Positions 25,897 to 34,135 of a stretch of 64,000 bases of DNA are shown one piece after another (within the stretch, counting starts at the first letter, position 1; each line of letters starts with the position of its first letter). The stretch is taken from positions 1 through 64,000 of the forward strand of contig NZ_JAFCMM010000004.1 in assembly GCF_018131225.1 (NCBI RefSeq), in the 5' to 3' direction. The notes beneath the pieces were generated by a model. It saw nothing but the letters and a program-made list of their open reading frames with translations. It had not been told where the DNA came from and made no database searches. This DNA is from Bradyrhizobium sp. U87765 SZCCT0048 (GTDB lineage Bacteria > Pseudomonadota > Alphaproteobacteria > Rhizobiales > Xanthobacteraceae). A program made the translations under genes and the position numbers.

Positions 25897-27309
25897 TCAG
25901 TGCCAGTCGCGGATGTCGACGAAGTGGCCGGCGATCGCCGCCGCCGCCGCCATTGCCGGCGACACCAGGTGGGTGCGGCCCTTGAAGCCCTGACGGCCTT
26001 CGAAGTTGCGGTTCGAGGTCGAGGCGCAGCGCTCGCCCGGCGCCAGCTTGTCCGGGTTCATGGCAAGGCACATCGAACAGCCCGGCTCGCGCCAGTCGAA
26101 GCCGGCCTTCTTGAAGATTTTGTCGAGACCTTCAGCCTCGGCCTGTTCTTTCACGAGGCCCGAGCCCGGTACGATCATCGCGCTGACATTGGCGTTGACG
26201 GTGCGGTCGCCGATGATCTTCGCCGCCGCGCGCAGGTCCTCGATGCGGCCGTTGGTACACGAGCCGATGAAGACGCGGTCGAGCTTGATGTCGGTGATCC
26301 TGGTGCCGGCGGTGAGCCCCATGTACTGCAGCGCGCGATGCTTGGACGCACGCTTGGTCTCCTCGGCGATATCATCGGGATTAGGCACCACGCCGGTGAT
26401 CGAGATGACGTCCTCGGGCGAGGTGCCCCAGGTCACGATCGGCGGCAGCTTGGCGGCGTCGAGACGAATCTCGGCGTCGAAGTGTGCGCCTTCATCCGTG
26501 CGCAGGGTTTCCCAGTAACGCATCGCGGCGTCCCAGTCGGCGCCCTTCGGCGACTTCGGCCGGCCCTTGAGGAAGTCGTAGGCCTTCTGGTCCGGCGCGA
26601 CGAGGCCGGCGCGGGCGCCACCCTCGATCGACATGTTGCAGACCGTCATGCGGCCTTCCATCGACAGCGCGCGGATCGCCTCGCCGGTGTACTCCAGCAC
26701 ATGGCCGGTGCCGCCCGCAGTGCCGATCTCGCCGATGATGGCGAGGATGATGTCCTTGGCGGTGACGCCGTCGGGCAGCTTGCCGTCGACGACGGCGCGC
26801 ATGTTCTTGGCCTTCTTCTGGATCAGCGTCTGGGTCGCGAGCACATGCTCGACCTCGGAGGTGCCAATGCCGTGCGCCAGCGCGCCGAATGCGCCATGGG
26901 TCGAGGTGTGGCTGTCGCCGCACACGATCGTGGTGCCCGGCAGGGTGAAGCCCTGCTCCGGCCCGATGATGTGGACGACGCCCTGACGCTTGTCGAACTC
27001 GTCATAGTATTCGACGCCGAAATCGCGGGCGTTCTCGGCCAGCGTCCTGATCTGCTCGGCGCTCTCCGGATCCGGATTGGGCTTGCTGCGGTCGGAGGTC
27101 GGCACGTTGTGGTCGACGACGGCCAGCGTCTTCTCCGGCGCGTGGACCTTGCGGCCAGCGTTGCGCAGGCCTTCGAAAGCCTGCGGCGAGGTCACTTCAT
27201 GGACCAGATGGCGATCGATGTAGAGCAGGCAGGTGCCGTCGGGCTGCTCGTCGACCAAATGGTCGTTCCAGATCTTGTCGTACAGCGTGGTCGGTTTGGT
27301 GGCGGACAT
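25897..27309 (-). CDS. leuC: 3-isopropylmalate dehydratase large subunit
   Basis: LeuC is the 4Fe-4S catalytic subunit of isopropylmalate isomerase in leucine synthesis. The 470-residue protein begins MSATKPTTLYDKIWNDHLV and has the aconitase-family signatures IVCGDSHTSTHGAFGALA, the first cluster Cys in FIGSCTNGRIEDLR and the other two in GCSMCLAMNPD, plus CASTSNRNFEGRQG. A GAGGGACG precedes the start. It has a long leader (see the gap 27310-27658) and pairs with leuD. Confidence 0.98.
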   Translation of the reverse strand: MSATKPTTLYDKIWNDHLVDEQPDGTCLLYIDRHLVHEVTSPQAFEGLRNAGRKVHAPEKTLAVVDHNVPTSDRSKPNPDPESAEQIRTLAENARDFGVEYYDEFDKRQGVVHIIGPEQGFTLPGTTIVCGDSHTSTHGAFGALAHGIGTSEVEHVLATQTLIQKKAKNMRAVVDGKLPDGVTAKDIILAIIGEIGTAGGTGHVLEYTGEAIRALSMEGRMTVCNMSIEGGARAGLVAPDQKAYDFLKGRPKSPKGADWDAAMRYWETLRTDEGAHFDAEIRLDAAKLPPIVTWGTSPEDVISITGVVPNPDDIAEETKRASKHRALQYMGLTAGTRITDIKLDRVFIGSCTNGRIEDLRAAAKIIGDRTVNANVSAMIVPGSGLVKEQAEAEGLDKIFKKAGFDWREPGCSMCLAMNPDKLAPGERCASTSNRNFEGRQGFKGRTHLVSPAMAAAAAIAGHFVDIRDWH

Positions 27310-27330
27310 CGGTCTTCGTCCCTCAGCGAT

Positions 27331-27359
27331 AAACAGGTGGCATGAAAACAGGTGGCATG
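27331..27359 (-). repeat. 14-base direct repeat in the leuC leader
   Basis: AAACAGGTGGCATG occurs perfectly at 27331-27344 and again at 27346-27359, separated by one base. It lies 22-50 bases upstream of the leuC start codon. A regulatory role is possible, as is simple slippage. Confidence 0.7.
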
Positions 27360-27405
27360 GTGTCGGCCGGAAGGCCGGGCAAACGGCGGCGTGCGCGCAA
27401 GCGCG

Positions 27406-27525
27406 TCAAAGGCCGGCGGCGATCGAGGCGGTGAACCGTCCATAGAATCGCCAGGGCAGGCGGCGGTGATCGTCGAGGACGATCCGCTGCGTCGGCAGGC
27501 CGGCGATGTCGATCTCTGGAACCAT
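27406..27525 (-). CDS. Candidate 39-residue small ORF upstream of leuC
   Basis: Read leftward from an ATG at 27525, this frame gives 39 residues opening MVPEIDIAGLPTQRIVLDD and ending GRFTASIAAGL before TGA. Most third codon positions are G or C, as in the real genes here, and it is not the shadow of another gene. No ribosome binding site is seen, but a candidate promoter places transcription start within a few bases of the ATG, so leaderless translation is possible. It could be a small protein, a leuC leader ORF or a gene remnant. Confidence 0.3.
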   Translation of the reverse strand: MVPEIDIAGLPTQRIVLDDHRRLPWRFYGRFTASIAAGL

Positions 27526-27533
27526 TCTAGCTG

Positions 27534-27561
27534 TGTATCACACCGTGCGCGGGCGCGACAA
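27534..27561 (-). promoter_or_regulatory. Candidate promoter for leuC
   Basis: Read leftward: TTGTCG (27561-27556), 16 bases, GATACA (27539-27534). The match to the sigma-70 consensus is partial (four of six in each box). It would give a leader of about 215 bases for leuC. Confidence 0.3.
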
Positions 27562-27605
27562 TCGAACGTCGCGCGTGGCTGAGGTCCCATGGATGCGGGA
27601 CAAAC

Positions 27606-27632
27606 AAAAAGCGCGGCCGTTCGGCCGCGCTT
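27606..27632 (-). terminator. Rho-independent terminator after rplS
   Basis: Read leftward, AAGCGCGGCCG and CGGCCGCGCTT form an 11-bp stem with a two-base loop followed by a run of T. It lies 27 bases after the rplS stop and should end the trmD-rplS transcript. Confidence 0.9.
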
Positions 27633-27658
27633 GTCGCAACTCGCGAGGGTGGGGGCGA

Positions 27659-28042
27659 TTACTCGCCCGACGCGGCCACCTGGCGATCCTGACGCTCGAC
27701 GATGCGGGCAGACTTGCCGCGCAGGCCACGCAGGTAATACAGCTTCGCGCGACGCACCTTGCCGCGGCGGACCACCTTGATGGCGTCGATCATCGGCGAG
27801 TAGAGCGGGAAGACGCGCTCGACACCCTCACCATAGGAAATCTTGCGAACGGTGAAGCTCTCGTGGATGCCACCGCCCTGACGGCCGATGCAGACGCCTT
27901 CGTAGGCCTGCACGCGGGTGCGGTCGCCTTCCTTGACCTTCACGTTGACGACGACCGTATCGCCCGGTCCGAAGTCCGGAATCGCACGGGCGGCGGCGAG
28001 CTTGTCGAGCTGCTCTTTCTCGAGCTCTTGAATGAGGTTCAT
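27659..28042 (-). CDS. rplS: 50S ribosomal protein L19
   Basis: L19 sits at the 30S-50S interface. The 127-residue protein starts MNLIQELEKEQLDKLAA and has the family core FGPGDTVVVNVKVKEGDRTRVQAYEGVCIGR, SFTVRKISYGEGVERVFPLYSP and RGKVRRAKLYYLRGLRGKSARI. Length is normal. It follows trmD by 105 bases in the same direction and ends at a strong terminator. Confidence 0.97.
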   Translation of the reverse strand: MNLIQELEKEQLDKLAAARAIPDFGPGDTVVVNVKVKEGDRTRVQAYEGVCIGRQGGGIHESFTVRKISYGEGVERVFPLYSPMIDAIKVVRRGKVRRAKLYYLRGLRGKSARIVERQDRQVAASGE

Positions 28043-28147
28043 GGTGAAATCTCCATCGGCGGCGCTCCCGATCGGCGGGGCGCTAACGTCCGTCCAAAGT
28101 CATTCTGCGCGGATTGGGCGCTCCTATACGGCAAAGACGAGCCGTTG

Positions 28148-28906
28148 TCACCCGTCCGTCGTGTTTTTTGGTCGCTTTTTGGCCGGGGGCGGAGCGGGCC
28201 GGGCGGCCCACAGATCCGGGCGGCGCGCCTGTGTCAGGGTTTCGGCCTGCGCATGCCGCCAGCGCGCGACCTTGGCGTGGTCGCCGGACAGCAGGATGTC
28301 GGGGATGGTGCGGCCCTCGAACTCCTGGGGGCGGGTGTATTGCGGGTATTCAAGTAGCCCAGCGGAAAAACTCTCGTCATCTCCGGAGCTTACGCAGCCC
28401 ATGACGCCCGGCAGCAGGCGCACGCAGGCGTCGATCAGGACCATGGCGCCGAGTTCCCCGCCGGACAGAACATAGTCGCCGATGGAAACCTCCTCCAGGT
28501 TCCGCGCCTCGATCACCCGCTGGTCGATGCCCTCGAAACGGCCGCAGACGATCAGGGGGCCCGGCCCTGCGGCGAGGGCGCGCACCCGCGCCTGCGTCAA
28601 GGGGGCGCCCCGCGGGCTCATCAGCAGGCGGGGCCGGTCCGGGGCGGCGTCGGCGGCGTCGATCGCCCGCGCCAGCACGTCGGCGCGCAGCACCATGCCG
28701 GGACCGCCGCCGGCAGGCGTGTCGTCGACGGTGCGGTGGCGGTCGGTGGCGGCGTCGCGGATGTTGCGGGCGTCCAGCGCCCATGTGCCGCCCGCCAGGG
28801 CGCGGCCGGCGAGGCTGATCCCGAGCGGGCCGGGAAACATCTCGGGATAGAGGGTGAGCACGGTGGCCTGCCAAGGAGCTGGCGCGGCGGAAGTCGGAAG
28901 CGTCAT
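28148..28906 (-). CDS. trmD: tRNA (guanine37-N1)-methyltransferase
   Basis: TrmD methylates G37 next to the anticodon and so prevents frameshifting. The 252-residue protein contains the knotted SPOUT segments PGPLIVCGRFEGIDQRVIE and EEVSIGDYVLSGGELGAMVLIDA and the early VLTLYPEMFPGPL. ATG 28906 is preferred over one 12 codons upstream because the fold begins nearby. Normally rimM is immediately upstream; here a 7.8-kb block with an MFS gene intervenes, so trmD must use a new or internal promoter. Confidence 0.96.
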   Translation of the reverse strand: MTLPTSAAPAPWQATVLTLYPEMFPGPLGISLAGRALAGGTWALDARNIRDAATDRHRTVDDTPAGGGPGMVLRADVLARAIDAADAAPDRPRLLMSPRGAPLTQARVRALAAGPGPLIVCGRFEGIDQRVIEARNLEEVSIGDYVLSGGELGAMVLIDACVRLLPGVMGCVSSGDDESFSAGLLEYPQYTRPQEFEGRTIPDILLSGDHAKVARWRHAQAETLTQARRPDLWAARPAPPPAKKRPKNTTDG

Positions 28907-28972
28907 GGCCGGCAAACTGGCCCGCCGCGCGCGCGGCGTCAAACCGCTGCACGGCGGAACGAGCGATGACGT

Positions 28973-30184
28973 TCAGACGCCGTTGCTGCGGGCGTCGGCC
29001 TCGGCGAGGCGCGGTGCAAGGCTCAACACCAGCGGGCAGATGATCAGCGCTGTCGCGGCGGTCGCCACCGTCGCCATCACCGGTCCCAGCGCATCGCCGA
29101 GCACGCCATAGAACACCGGCGCGATCGCGCCCGAGCCGATGGTACCGGTGTAGAACAGCGCGAACGCGCGCTCGGCGCGGTCTGCCGGCGCGAGCTCGGG
29201 CACGGTGCCGTAGAGCACCGACGAGGTGCCGTTGAGCATCACGCCGAGCAGCGGCAGCAGCGCCATCGTCGGCACCAGCGGCAGCGCCAGCACGGCGAGA
29301 ATGCAGGCCGCGGTGCCGCCTTCGGTGATCAGCACGGTGCGCAGCGTACCGACGCGCGCGCCGAGCCATCCGCAGGTGAACTTGCCGGCCGCACCACCGA
29401 TGAACACCAGCGCCAGCGCGATGCCGCTGGTCGGAAGCGATGCGCCCTTGGCCTGCAGCAGGAACGGCAGGAACGTGAGGAAGCCCATGCGCACGGCGGT
29501 GTCGAGCACGCCGATGGCGAGCAGCAGGTTGAAGCCGCCGCGGCCGCCGCCATGGGGCGCGGCCTTCGCCTTGGCGGTGCGGGCCTTGCCGACCGCGGGC
29601 ATCAGCAGTGCCATCGCGAGCGCGACGATGAGGCCGAGCGCGGCGACCAGCACCAGCGCGTGCCGCCAGGGCATCACCACCAGCAGCATGGCGGTCGCGG
29701 CCGGGATCGCCGCCTTGCCGAGGTCGCCGCTGAAATTGTAGACGCCGAGCGGCCCGCGTGCTGCCGCGCCATAGGCGCGCGATACCGCGGCGGAGGCGAT
29801 CGGGTGTTGGGTGCTGGAGCCGGCACCGGACAGCGCCAGGGCACAGGCGAGACCGACAATGCCGCCGGACACGCCGGCGAGCACATAGCCGAGCGCCGAC
29901 AGCGCCGTGCCGACGATCAGCACGATCTTGCCGTCGATCCGCTCCGCCAGCCGGCCGGCGGGGATCTGCAGCCCGGCCATGGTGCCGGCATAGAGGCCGC
30001 GCAGCAGCGCCAGCACGCCGTAGCTCAGGGCGAACTCGGCCTGCCACACCGGCAGCAGCACATAGATGAGGTCGGTGTAGCCGTCATGCAGCGCATGGTT
30101 GAGGCCGGTCGTCGCTAGCGTGCGCGTGGCCTGGGCGCCGTCGGTGGGCTCCGCGGTGGCACGGTCGGTCGCGATGTCACCCAT
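28973..30184 (-). CDS. MFS transporter, fosmidomycin-resistance (Fsr)-like
   Basis: The 403-residue protein has twelve membrane helices and the opening LNHALHDGYTDLIYVLLPVWQAEF, typical of MFS carriers related to fosmidomycin resistance protein Fsr. Other MFS features include GTMAGLQIPAGRLAERIDGK after helix two. It is co-directional with trmD, 66 bases downstream, and divergent from a LysR gene that probably controls it. Fosmidomycin or a related compound is a guess at the substrate. Confidence 0.85.
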   Translation of the reverse strand: MGDIATDRATAEPTDGAQATRTLATTGLNHALHDGYTDLIYVLLPVWQAEFALSYGVLALLRGLYAGTMAGLQIPAGRLAERIDGKIVLIVGTALSALGYVLAGVSGGIVGLACALALSGAGSSTQHPIASAAVSRAYGAAARGPLGVYNFSGDLGKAAIPAATAMLLVVMPWRHALVLVAALGLIVALAMALLMPAVGKARTAKAKAAPHGGGRGGFNLLLAIGVLDTAVRMGFLTFLPFLLQAKGASLPTSGIALALVFIGGAAGKFTCGWLGARVGTLRTVLITEGGTAACILAVLALPLVPTMALLPLLGVMLNGTSSVLYGTVPELAPADRAERAFALFYTGTIGSGAIAPVFYGVLGDALGPVMATVATAATALIICPLVLSLAPRLAEADARSNGV

Positions 30185-30306
30185 GCCGCGCTCCGGTAAC
30201 AGTCCGTTGGAGGGGCGCGATCTGCAGAAAACCTGTTAAGACAATGTCCACGGTTCGGCGTCCGTCGGTGTGTAAGCGCTGCGTTTGGCGCGGCTGCCGA
30301 CACACT

Positions 30307-30322
30307 ATGCGGTGTTTCGCAT
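30307..30322. promoter_or_regulatory. Possible LysR operator between the MFS and LysR genes
   Basis: ATGCG and CGCAT form a small inverted repeat with a six-base spacer in an unusually AT-rich divergent promoter region. LysR sites are often such interrupted palindromes; this is a candidate only. Confidence 0.25.
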
Positions 30323-30371
30323 GACTGTCACAAACCAGTAATGATCTGACAAAGGATAGAAAATCTAACTT

Positions 30372-31289
30372 ATGGTCACGCCGTTCCGCATCCGCCGCCT
30401 GCCGCCCCTCAACGCCGTCCGTGCCTTCGAGGCCGCGGCCCGTCATGGCAGCTTCAAGGAGGCGGCGACCGAGCTCGGCGTCACCCATGGCGCGGTCAGC
30501 CAGCAGGTGCATCTGCTGGAGGAATGGCTCGGCGCGCCGGCGCTGTTCCGCCGTTCGACGCGCCGGGTGGTGCTGACCCCCGCCGGGGCGGCGCTGCTCG
30601 CCGAGTTTGGCCCGGCGCTCGATCGCATCGCGGCCGCCGTGCAGGAGCACCGGGCGCGGCGCGATGCGCCTTCCGCAGTGGTGCTCAGGGTCAATGCGCT
30701 CGCGACCTTCAGCCTGCGCTGGCTGTTGCCGCGCATGCCGCTGTTTCGCGCCGAGCATCCCGACATCGAGGTGCGGCTGTCGACATCCAACGATCCGCTC
30801 GACGCGCTGGCGGAGCCGTTCGACGTCGTGATCCGGGGCGGTCCGGATGCGTTTCACGGCTTCGCGGCGCGGTTCGTGCTGTCGGAGCATCGCCTGCCAG
30901 TCTGCAGTCCGTCGCTGCTGGCGAAGCTGCCGCTCGCCGAGGTCGCCGATCTCGCCGGGCATACGCTGCTGCATGTCACGTCGATGCCGCGGCTGTGGCG
31001 CGAGTGGCTGGCCGAGGCGGGGCATGCCGCGCTGGAGCCGGCCGCGTCGCTGACGTTCGATCACTTCTATCTGACGCTGCAGGCGGCGCTCGATGGTCTC
31101 GGCGTCGCGATGGGGCCGACGGCGCTGGTCGCCGACGATCTCGCCGCCGGGCGTCTGGTGACGCCGTTTCCGACCATCAGCCTGCCGGCGCGCAGCTACT
31201 TTGCCTACATCCCGCAGGCGCAGCGCACCGCGCCGCACAGCGCCGTATTCTGCGACTGGCTCGCCGAGCAGGGCCGGCACATGGTGTGA
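30372..31289 (+). CDS. LysR-family regulator, GcvA-like
   Basis: The 305-residue protein has the N-terminal winged helix (LPPLNAVRAFEAAARHGSFKEAATELGVTHGAVSQQVHLLEEWLG) and a C-terminal effector domain with LRWLLPRMPLFRAEHPDIEVRL, typical of the GcvA subgroup. It is divergent from the Fsr-like MFS gene across a 187-base AT-rich gap, the usual arrangement for a LysR regulator and its target. It is convergent with the oxidoreductase gene, 16 bases apart. The effector is unknown. Confidence 0.92.
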   Translation: MVTPFRIRRLPPLNAVRAFEAAARHGSFKEAATELGVTHGAVSQQVHLLEEWLGAPALFRRSTRRVVLTPAGAALLAEFGPALDRIAAAVQEHRARRDAPSAVVLRVNALATFSLRWLLPRMPLFRAEHPDIEVRLSTSNDPLDALAEPFDVVIRGGPDAFHGFAARFVLSEHRLPVCSPSLLAKLPLAEVADLAGHTLLHVTSMPRLWREWLAEAGHAALEPAASLTFDHFYLTLQAALDGLGVAMGPTALVADDLAAGRLVTPFPTISLPARSYFAYIPQAQRTAPHSAVFCDWLAEQGRHMV

Positions 31290-31305
31290 TCGGCCGCATC
31301 CGTCG

Positions 31306-32421
31306 TCAGGGCACGATGGCGGTGAGGTCGAGACCCTGCATGGTCGCCGCCGCTGCGATCGCCGCAGGCAACTGGTCGAGTGCAAAGCGCCGCACCGCGA
31401 TCCTGCCGAGATCGAGCAGCCCGGCTGCGGCGAGTGCCGCGAGATCGGCGGGCGCGGTGCGCGCATACATGAACTGGCCGACGATCTCCCAGTCGTTGGC
31501 GAGCAGTTCGCGGAACGAGATCTCCAGCGGCACCTCGGCGCTGCCCATGATCACCAGGCGACCGCCGCGCTTGAGCGCGCGCAAGGTCGACAGCGTGGTC
31601 GAGGTGCTCCGGGCGCTGCCGAGCAGATCGAGCGCCGCATCCGCCGCGCCGCCGGCCGCGGTGCGGATGACGTCGAGGTCCGCGGCGGCGTTCGTGCCGC
31701 CCACGACCGCCGGCACGACGCGCGGGCCGAAGGTCGCACGCAGCGTGTCGAGCGCGGCGGCGTTGCGGCCGACGGCGACGACCCGCGCCGCGCCCATCGC
31801 CACCGCCAGCATCACCGCGCCCGAGCCGAAATAGCCGGTGGCGCCGTTGACGATCACAGTCTGGCCGCCGCCGAGATGCATGCGCTGCAGGCCGCCGAAC
31901 GGCACCACCAGCTTGGCGAGGCCGAGCAGCTCGGTGGCCGGGCGGTCGTCGAGGCCGCGCAGCGGCGTCGCACAGGCGGCGGGCCAGTGCGCGATCTGTG
32001 CGAAGACGCCATCGCCCCAGCGCCGCTGCAGCGCGTGCGTCGCCGGCGTATCCCCCATCCGTGTCAGGCCGATCAGGATCTGCGCCGGTTCGCGGTCCGG
32101 CGTATCCGCGCGCAGATGCGGGCTCAGGAACACACGGTCGCCCACCGCGACATGGCCGACGTCGCGTCCGGTCGCGATCACCCGCGCGATGGCATTGGTG
32201 CCGGGCACGAACGGGACCGGCGGCAAGCCATAGGGCACGGCGCCCGACAGCACCTTGTCGGTGTAGGACAGCACCATCGCAGCTTCGACAGCGACGACAA
32301 CGCCGTCGGCGGCCGGCGCGGGCGTCGGCACTTCGTCGTAGCGCAGGTCGCCGGGCGCGTGCAGCCGCCAGGCCCGGTGGTGCGAGGGCGCGGAAGACGG
32401 AGCCTTGTCGGAAATCGCCAT
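31306..32421 (-). CDS. Medium-chain alcohol dehydrogenase/quinone oxidoreductase-like protein
   Basis: The 371-residue MDR-superfamily enzyme has an N-terminal GroES-like domain (PFVPGTNAIARVIATG..VAVGDRVFLSPHL) and a Rossmann domain with NGATGYFGSGAVMLAVAMGA. The catalytic zinc cysteine and histidine of true alcohol dehydrogenases are not evident, so a zinc-independent quinone-oxidoreductase-like or enoyl-type reductase is likelier. ATG 32421 has GGAGG nine bases upstream. It is divergent from a TetR gene and the gap holds two matching operators, so repression by that TetR is probable. Confidence 0.85.
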   Translation of the reverse strand: MAISDKAPSSAPSHHRAWRLHAPGDLRYDEVPTPAPAADGVVVAVEAAMVLSYTDKVLSGAVPYGLPPVPFVPGTNAIARVIATGRDVGHVAVGDRVFLSPHLRADTPDREPAQILIGLTRMGDTPATHALQRRWGDGVFAQIAHWPAACATPLRGLDDRPATELLGLAKLVVPFGGLQRMHLGGGQTVIVNGATGYFGSGAVMLAVAMGAARVVAVGRNAAALDTLRATFGPRVVPAVVGGTNAAADLDVIRTAAGGAADAALDLLGSARSTSTTLSTLRALKRGGRLVIMGSAEVPLEISFRELLANDWEIVGQFMYARTAPADLAALAAAGLLDLGRIAVRRFALDQLPAAIAAAATMQGLDLTAIVP

Positions 32422-32440
32422 GGTCGATATCCTCCAATTT

Positions 32441-32483
32441 CGAAACTTACAGTCTCGAATATATTCCGAGACTTGAAGTCTCG
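32441..32483. promoter_or_regulatory. Tandem 17-bp palindromic operators for the TetR regulator
   Basis: Site 1 (32441-32457) is CGAAACTTACAGTCTCG and site 2 (32467-32483) is CGAGACTTGAAGTCTCG. They agree at 14 of 17 positions; site 2 is a perfect palindrome around its central base. Centres are 26 bp apart, about 2.5 helical turns. They lie between the divergent oxidoreductase and TetR starts, as expected for autoregulation and repression of both. Confidence 0.7.
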
Positions 32484-32521
32484 CAAGGGTGTGGCGAGCA
32501 GGAAGGGAAGGGCCGCAGGCG

Positions 32522-33061
32522 ATGGACGATACCGACGGCAAGGTGCGCGGGCGGCCGCGCAGCGACGCGGCGCGGCGGGCGATCCTCGACGCGGCCTACG
32601 ATCTCGTGGTGAGCCGCGGCTACGCCGAGGTGACCATGGACGCGATCGCGGCGCATGCGGGCACCGGCAAGCAGACGATCTATCGCTGGTGGGCGGGCAA
32701 GGCCGATCTCGTGCTCGATGCGCTGGAGGACTGGGCCGAGGGACGCATCTCGATCACGGAGACGGAATCGCTGCCGGCATTTCTGAGCAAGGTGTGTGAG
32801 GGCGCGACCCGCGCCGGCCCGGTGCTGCGCTCGCTGATGGCGCAGGCCCAGTTCGATGCGGCGCTGCGCGACAAGGTCAGGGCGCGGCTGATCGAACCGC
32901 GGCGCGAGGCGCTGCGCCGTTGCCTCGCCCATGCCGGCGTCGAGGCGCGCCGCCGCGAGGCCCTGGTGTTCGCGATCTATGGTGCGCTGTGGTACCGCCT
33001 CTTCATGGACGAGCCGCTCGACGCGGCTTTCGTGCGGCAGATGACGGCGCTGGCGCGCTGA
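32522..33061 (+). CDS. TetR-family transcriptional repressor
   Basis: The 179-residue protein has the TetR DNA-binding domain (RRAILDAAYDLVVSRGYAEVTMDAIAAHAGTGKQTIYRWWAGKADLV) and a short C-terminal ligand domain of the TetR_C type (SLMAQAQFDAALRDKVRARLIEPRR). It begins MDDTDGKVRGRPRSDAARR. It is divergent from the oxidoreductase gene across a 100-base gap holding two 17-bp palindromes, and is convergent with the LysR gene to its right. Confidence 0.92.
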   Translation: MDDTDGKVRGRPRSDAARRAILDAAYDLVVSRGYAEVTMDAIAAHAGTGKQTIYRWWAGKADLVLDALEDWAEGRISITETESLPAFLSKVCEGATRAGPVLRSLMAQAQFDAALRDKVRARLIEPRREALRRCLAHAGVEARRREALVFAIYGALWYRLFMDEPLDAAFVRQMTALAR

Positions 33062-33073
33062 AACGCGCGTGTG

Positions 33074-34027
33074 TCACGTGGCGCGGCGGCGCGGCCTGGC
33101 GCGCTTCGGCGCAACCGGTGCGTCGCCCGGCGCGGTCTGCGATTGCCCTTCCTGGACCAGCCAGTCCCTGAACCTCGTCATGGCCGGATCGATGCTGCCG
33201 CCGGCGAGATAGGCGAAATACGCCTCGCCCGGAAAATTGAGGTGAGGGAACGGACACGCGAGCTCTTGGCTGGCGATCGCCAGCTGAAGCAGGTTGCGCG
33301 GCGCCACCAGCGATCCGAGGCCATCCTTGACGGCCTGAATTGCCACGAACAAATGATCGAACCGGTGCCCGCCAGCCACGATGGCGTTGCCGACATTGGC
33401 CTGCTGCAGCCAGGCCTGCCAGTCCTGCGGCCGGGTCATCGATTCGATCAGCGCATGGCGCGTGACGTCGGCGGGCTTCGCCAGCGGCTTGCTCGCCAGC
33501 AGTTTCGGCGAACTCAGCACCGTCATGTCCTCGCGCAGGAGGAATACGCGCTCGCTCAGGCGGGTGGACGTCGGGGCCGCCTCACCACGCACGATCACGA
33601 GATCATGGCCAGCCAAGTTCGGTGATTGTCCGGTCATGCGCGTCGACACCCAGACATCGGTCTGCGGCTCGCGTGCGCGGAACGCGCTGACGCGCGGCAA
33701 CAGCCAGTACATCGCGAACGTCGCCGGCGCCTCTACCGTGATGGTCCGGCGTCCCCGCTGGCGCTGCACATAGGCGCAGGCGCCGGCGATGTCGTCGAGG
33801 GCAGCACCGAGCTTGCTGGACAGCAGGGTGCCGAACGGCGTCAGCACGAGCCTGCGCCCTTCGAGAAGGTAGAGCGGTTGCCCCAGCCAGCGCTCGAGCT
33901 GCTTGACCTGTTTGCTGACGGCGCTGTGGGTGACGCCGAGGGCTTCAGCGGCGGCTGTGACACTGCCGCAATCGGCCACGACGGCGAAGGTGCGCAGCGA
34001 GACGAGCGGGAGGTCGCGCAGTTTCAT
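33074..34027 (-). CDS. LysR-family regulator, probable controller of phosphonoacetate genes
   Basis: The 317-residue protein has a GcvA-type helix-turn-helix (LRTFAVVADCGSVTAAAEALGVTHSAVSKQVKQLERWLG) and effector domain (MYWLLPRVSAFRAREPQTDVWV), with a basic C-terminal tail (PKRARPRRRAT). It is divergent from the phosphonoacetate hydrolase gene across about 110 AT-rich bases. In Pseudomonas fluorescens 23F a LysR gene lies beside phosphonoacetate hydrolase and its transporter; this order suggests the same role. Confidence 0.9.
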   Translation of the reverse strand: MKLRDLPLVSLRTFAVVADCGSVTAAAEALGVTHSAVSKQVKQLERWLGQPLYLLEGRRLVLTPFGTLLSSKLGAALDDIAGACAYVQRQRGRRTITVEAPATFAMYWLLPRVSAFRAREPQTDVWVSTRMTGQSPNLAGHDLVIVRGEAAPTSTRLSERVFLLREDMTVLSSPKLLASKPLAKPADVTRHALIESMTRPQDWQAWLQQANVGNAIVAGGHRFDHLFVAIQAVKDGLGSLVAPRNLLQLAIASQELACPFPHLNFPGEAYFAYLAGGSIDPAMTRFRDWLVQEGQSQTAPGDAPVAPKRARPRRRAT

Positions 34028-34029
34028 GG

Positions 34030-34072
34030 GAATAAAAGTTACGATTCATCGCCAATAAGTCAATTTTTATTC
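34030..34072. promoter_or_regulatory. Inverted repeat in the LysR-phosphonoacetate hydrolase promoter gap
   Basis: GAATAAAA (34030-34037) and TTTTATTC (34065-34072) are perfectly complementary across a 27-base AT-rich spacer, in the gap between the divergent LysR and hydrolase genes. It is a candidate regulator-binding or promoter element; the region is far less GC-rich than its surroundings. Confidence 0.4.
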
Positions 34073-34135
34073 GCCGGCCGCCGCCCTACGGTCCGGCCCG
34101 ATCGATTGACAGTTTCCAGCCAAACGAAGGGCATC

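Larger units (their letters stand above)
27310..27658. other. leuC leader and promoter region
   Basis: This 349-base gap holds the rplS terminator at its right end, a candidate leftward promoter at 27534-27561, a 39-codon ORF at 27406-27525 with strongly coding-like codon use, and a 14-base direct repeat at 27331-27359 just before leuC. No leucine-rich attenuator peptide is evident. Nothing else was recognised. Confidence 0.6.

Noticed and set aside
33626..34135. A 170-codon N-terminal extension of phosphonoacetate hydrolase
   Set aside because: This stretch is antisense to the LysR gene and crosses the divergent promoter; the family begins at the ATG at 34136.
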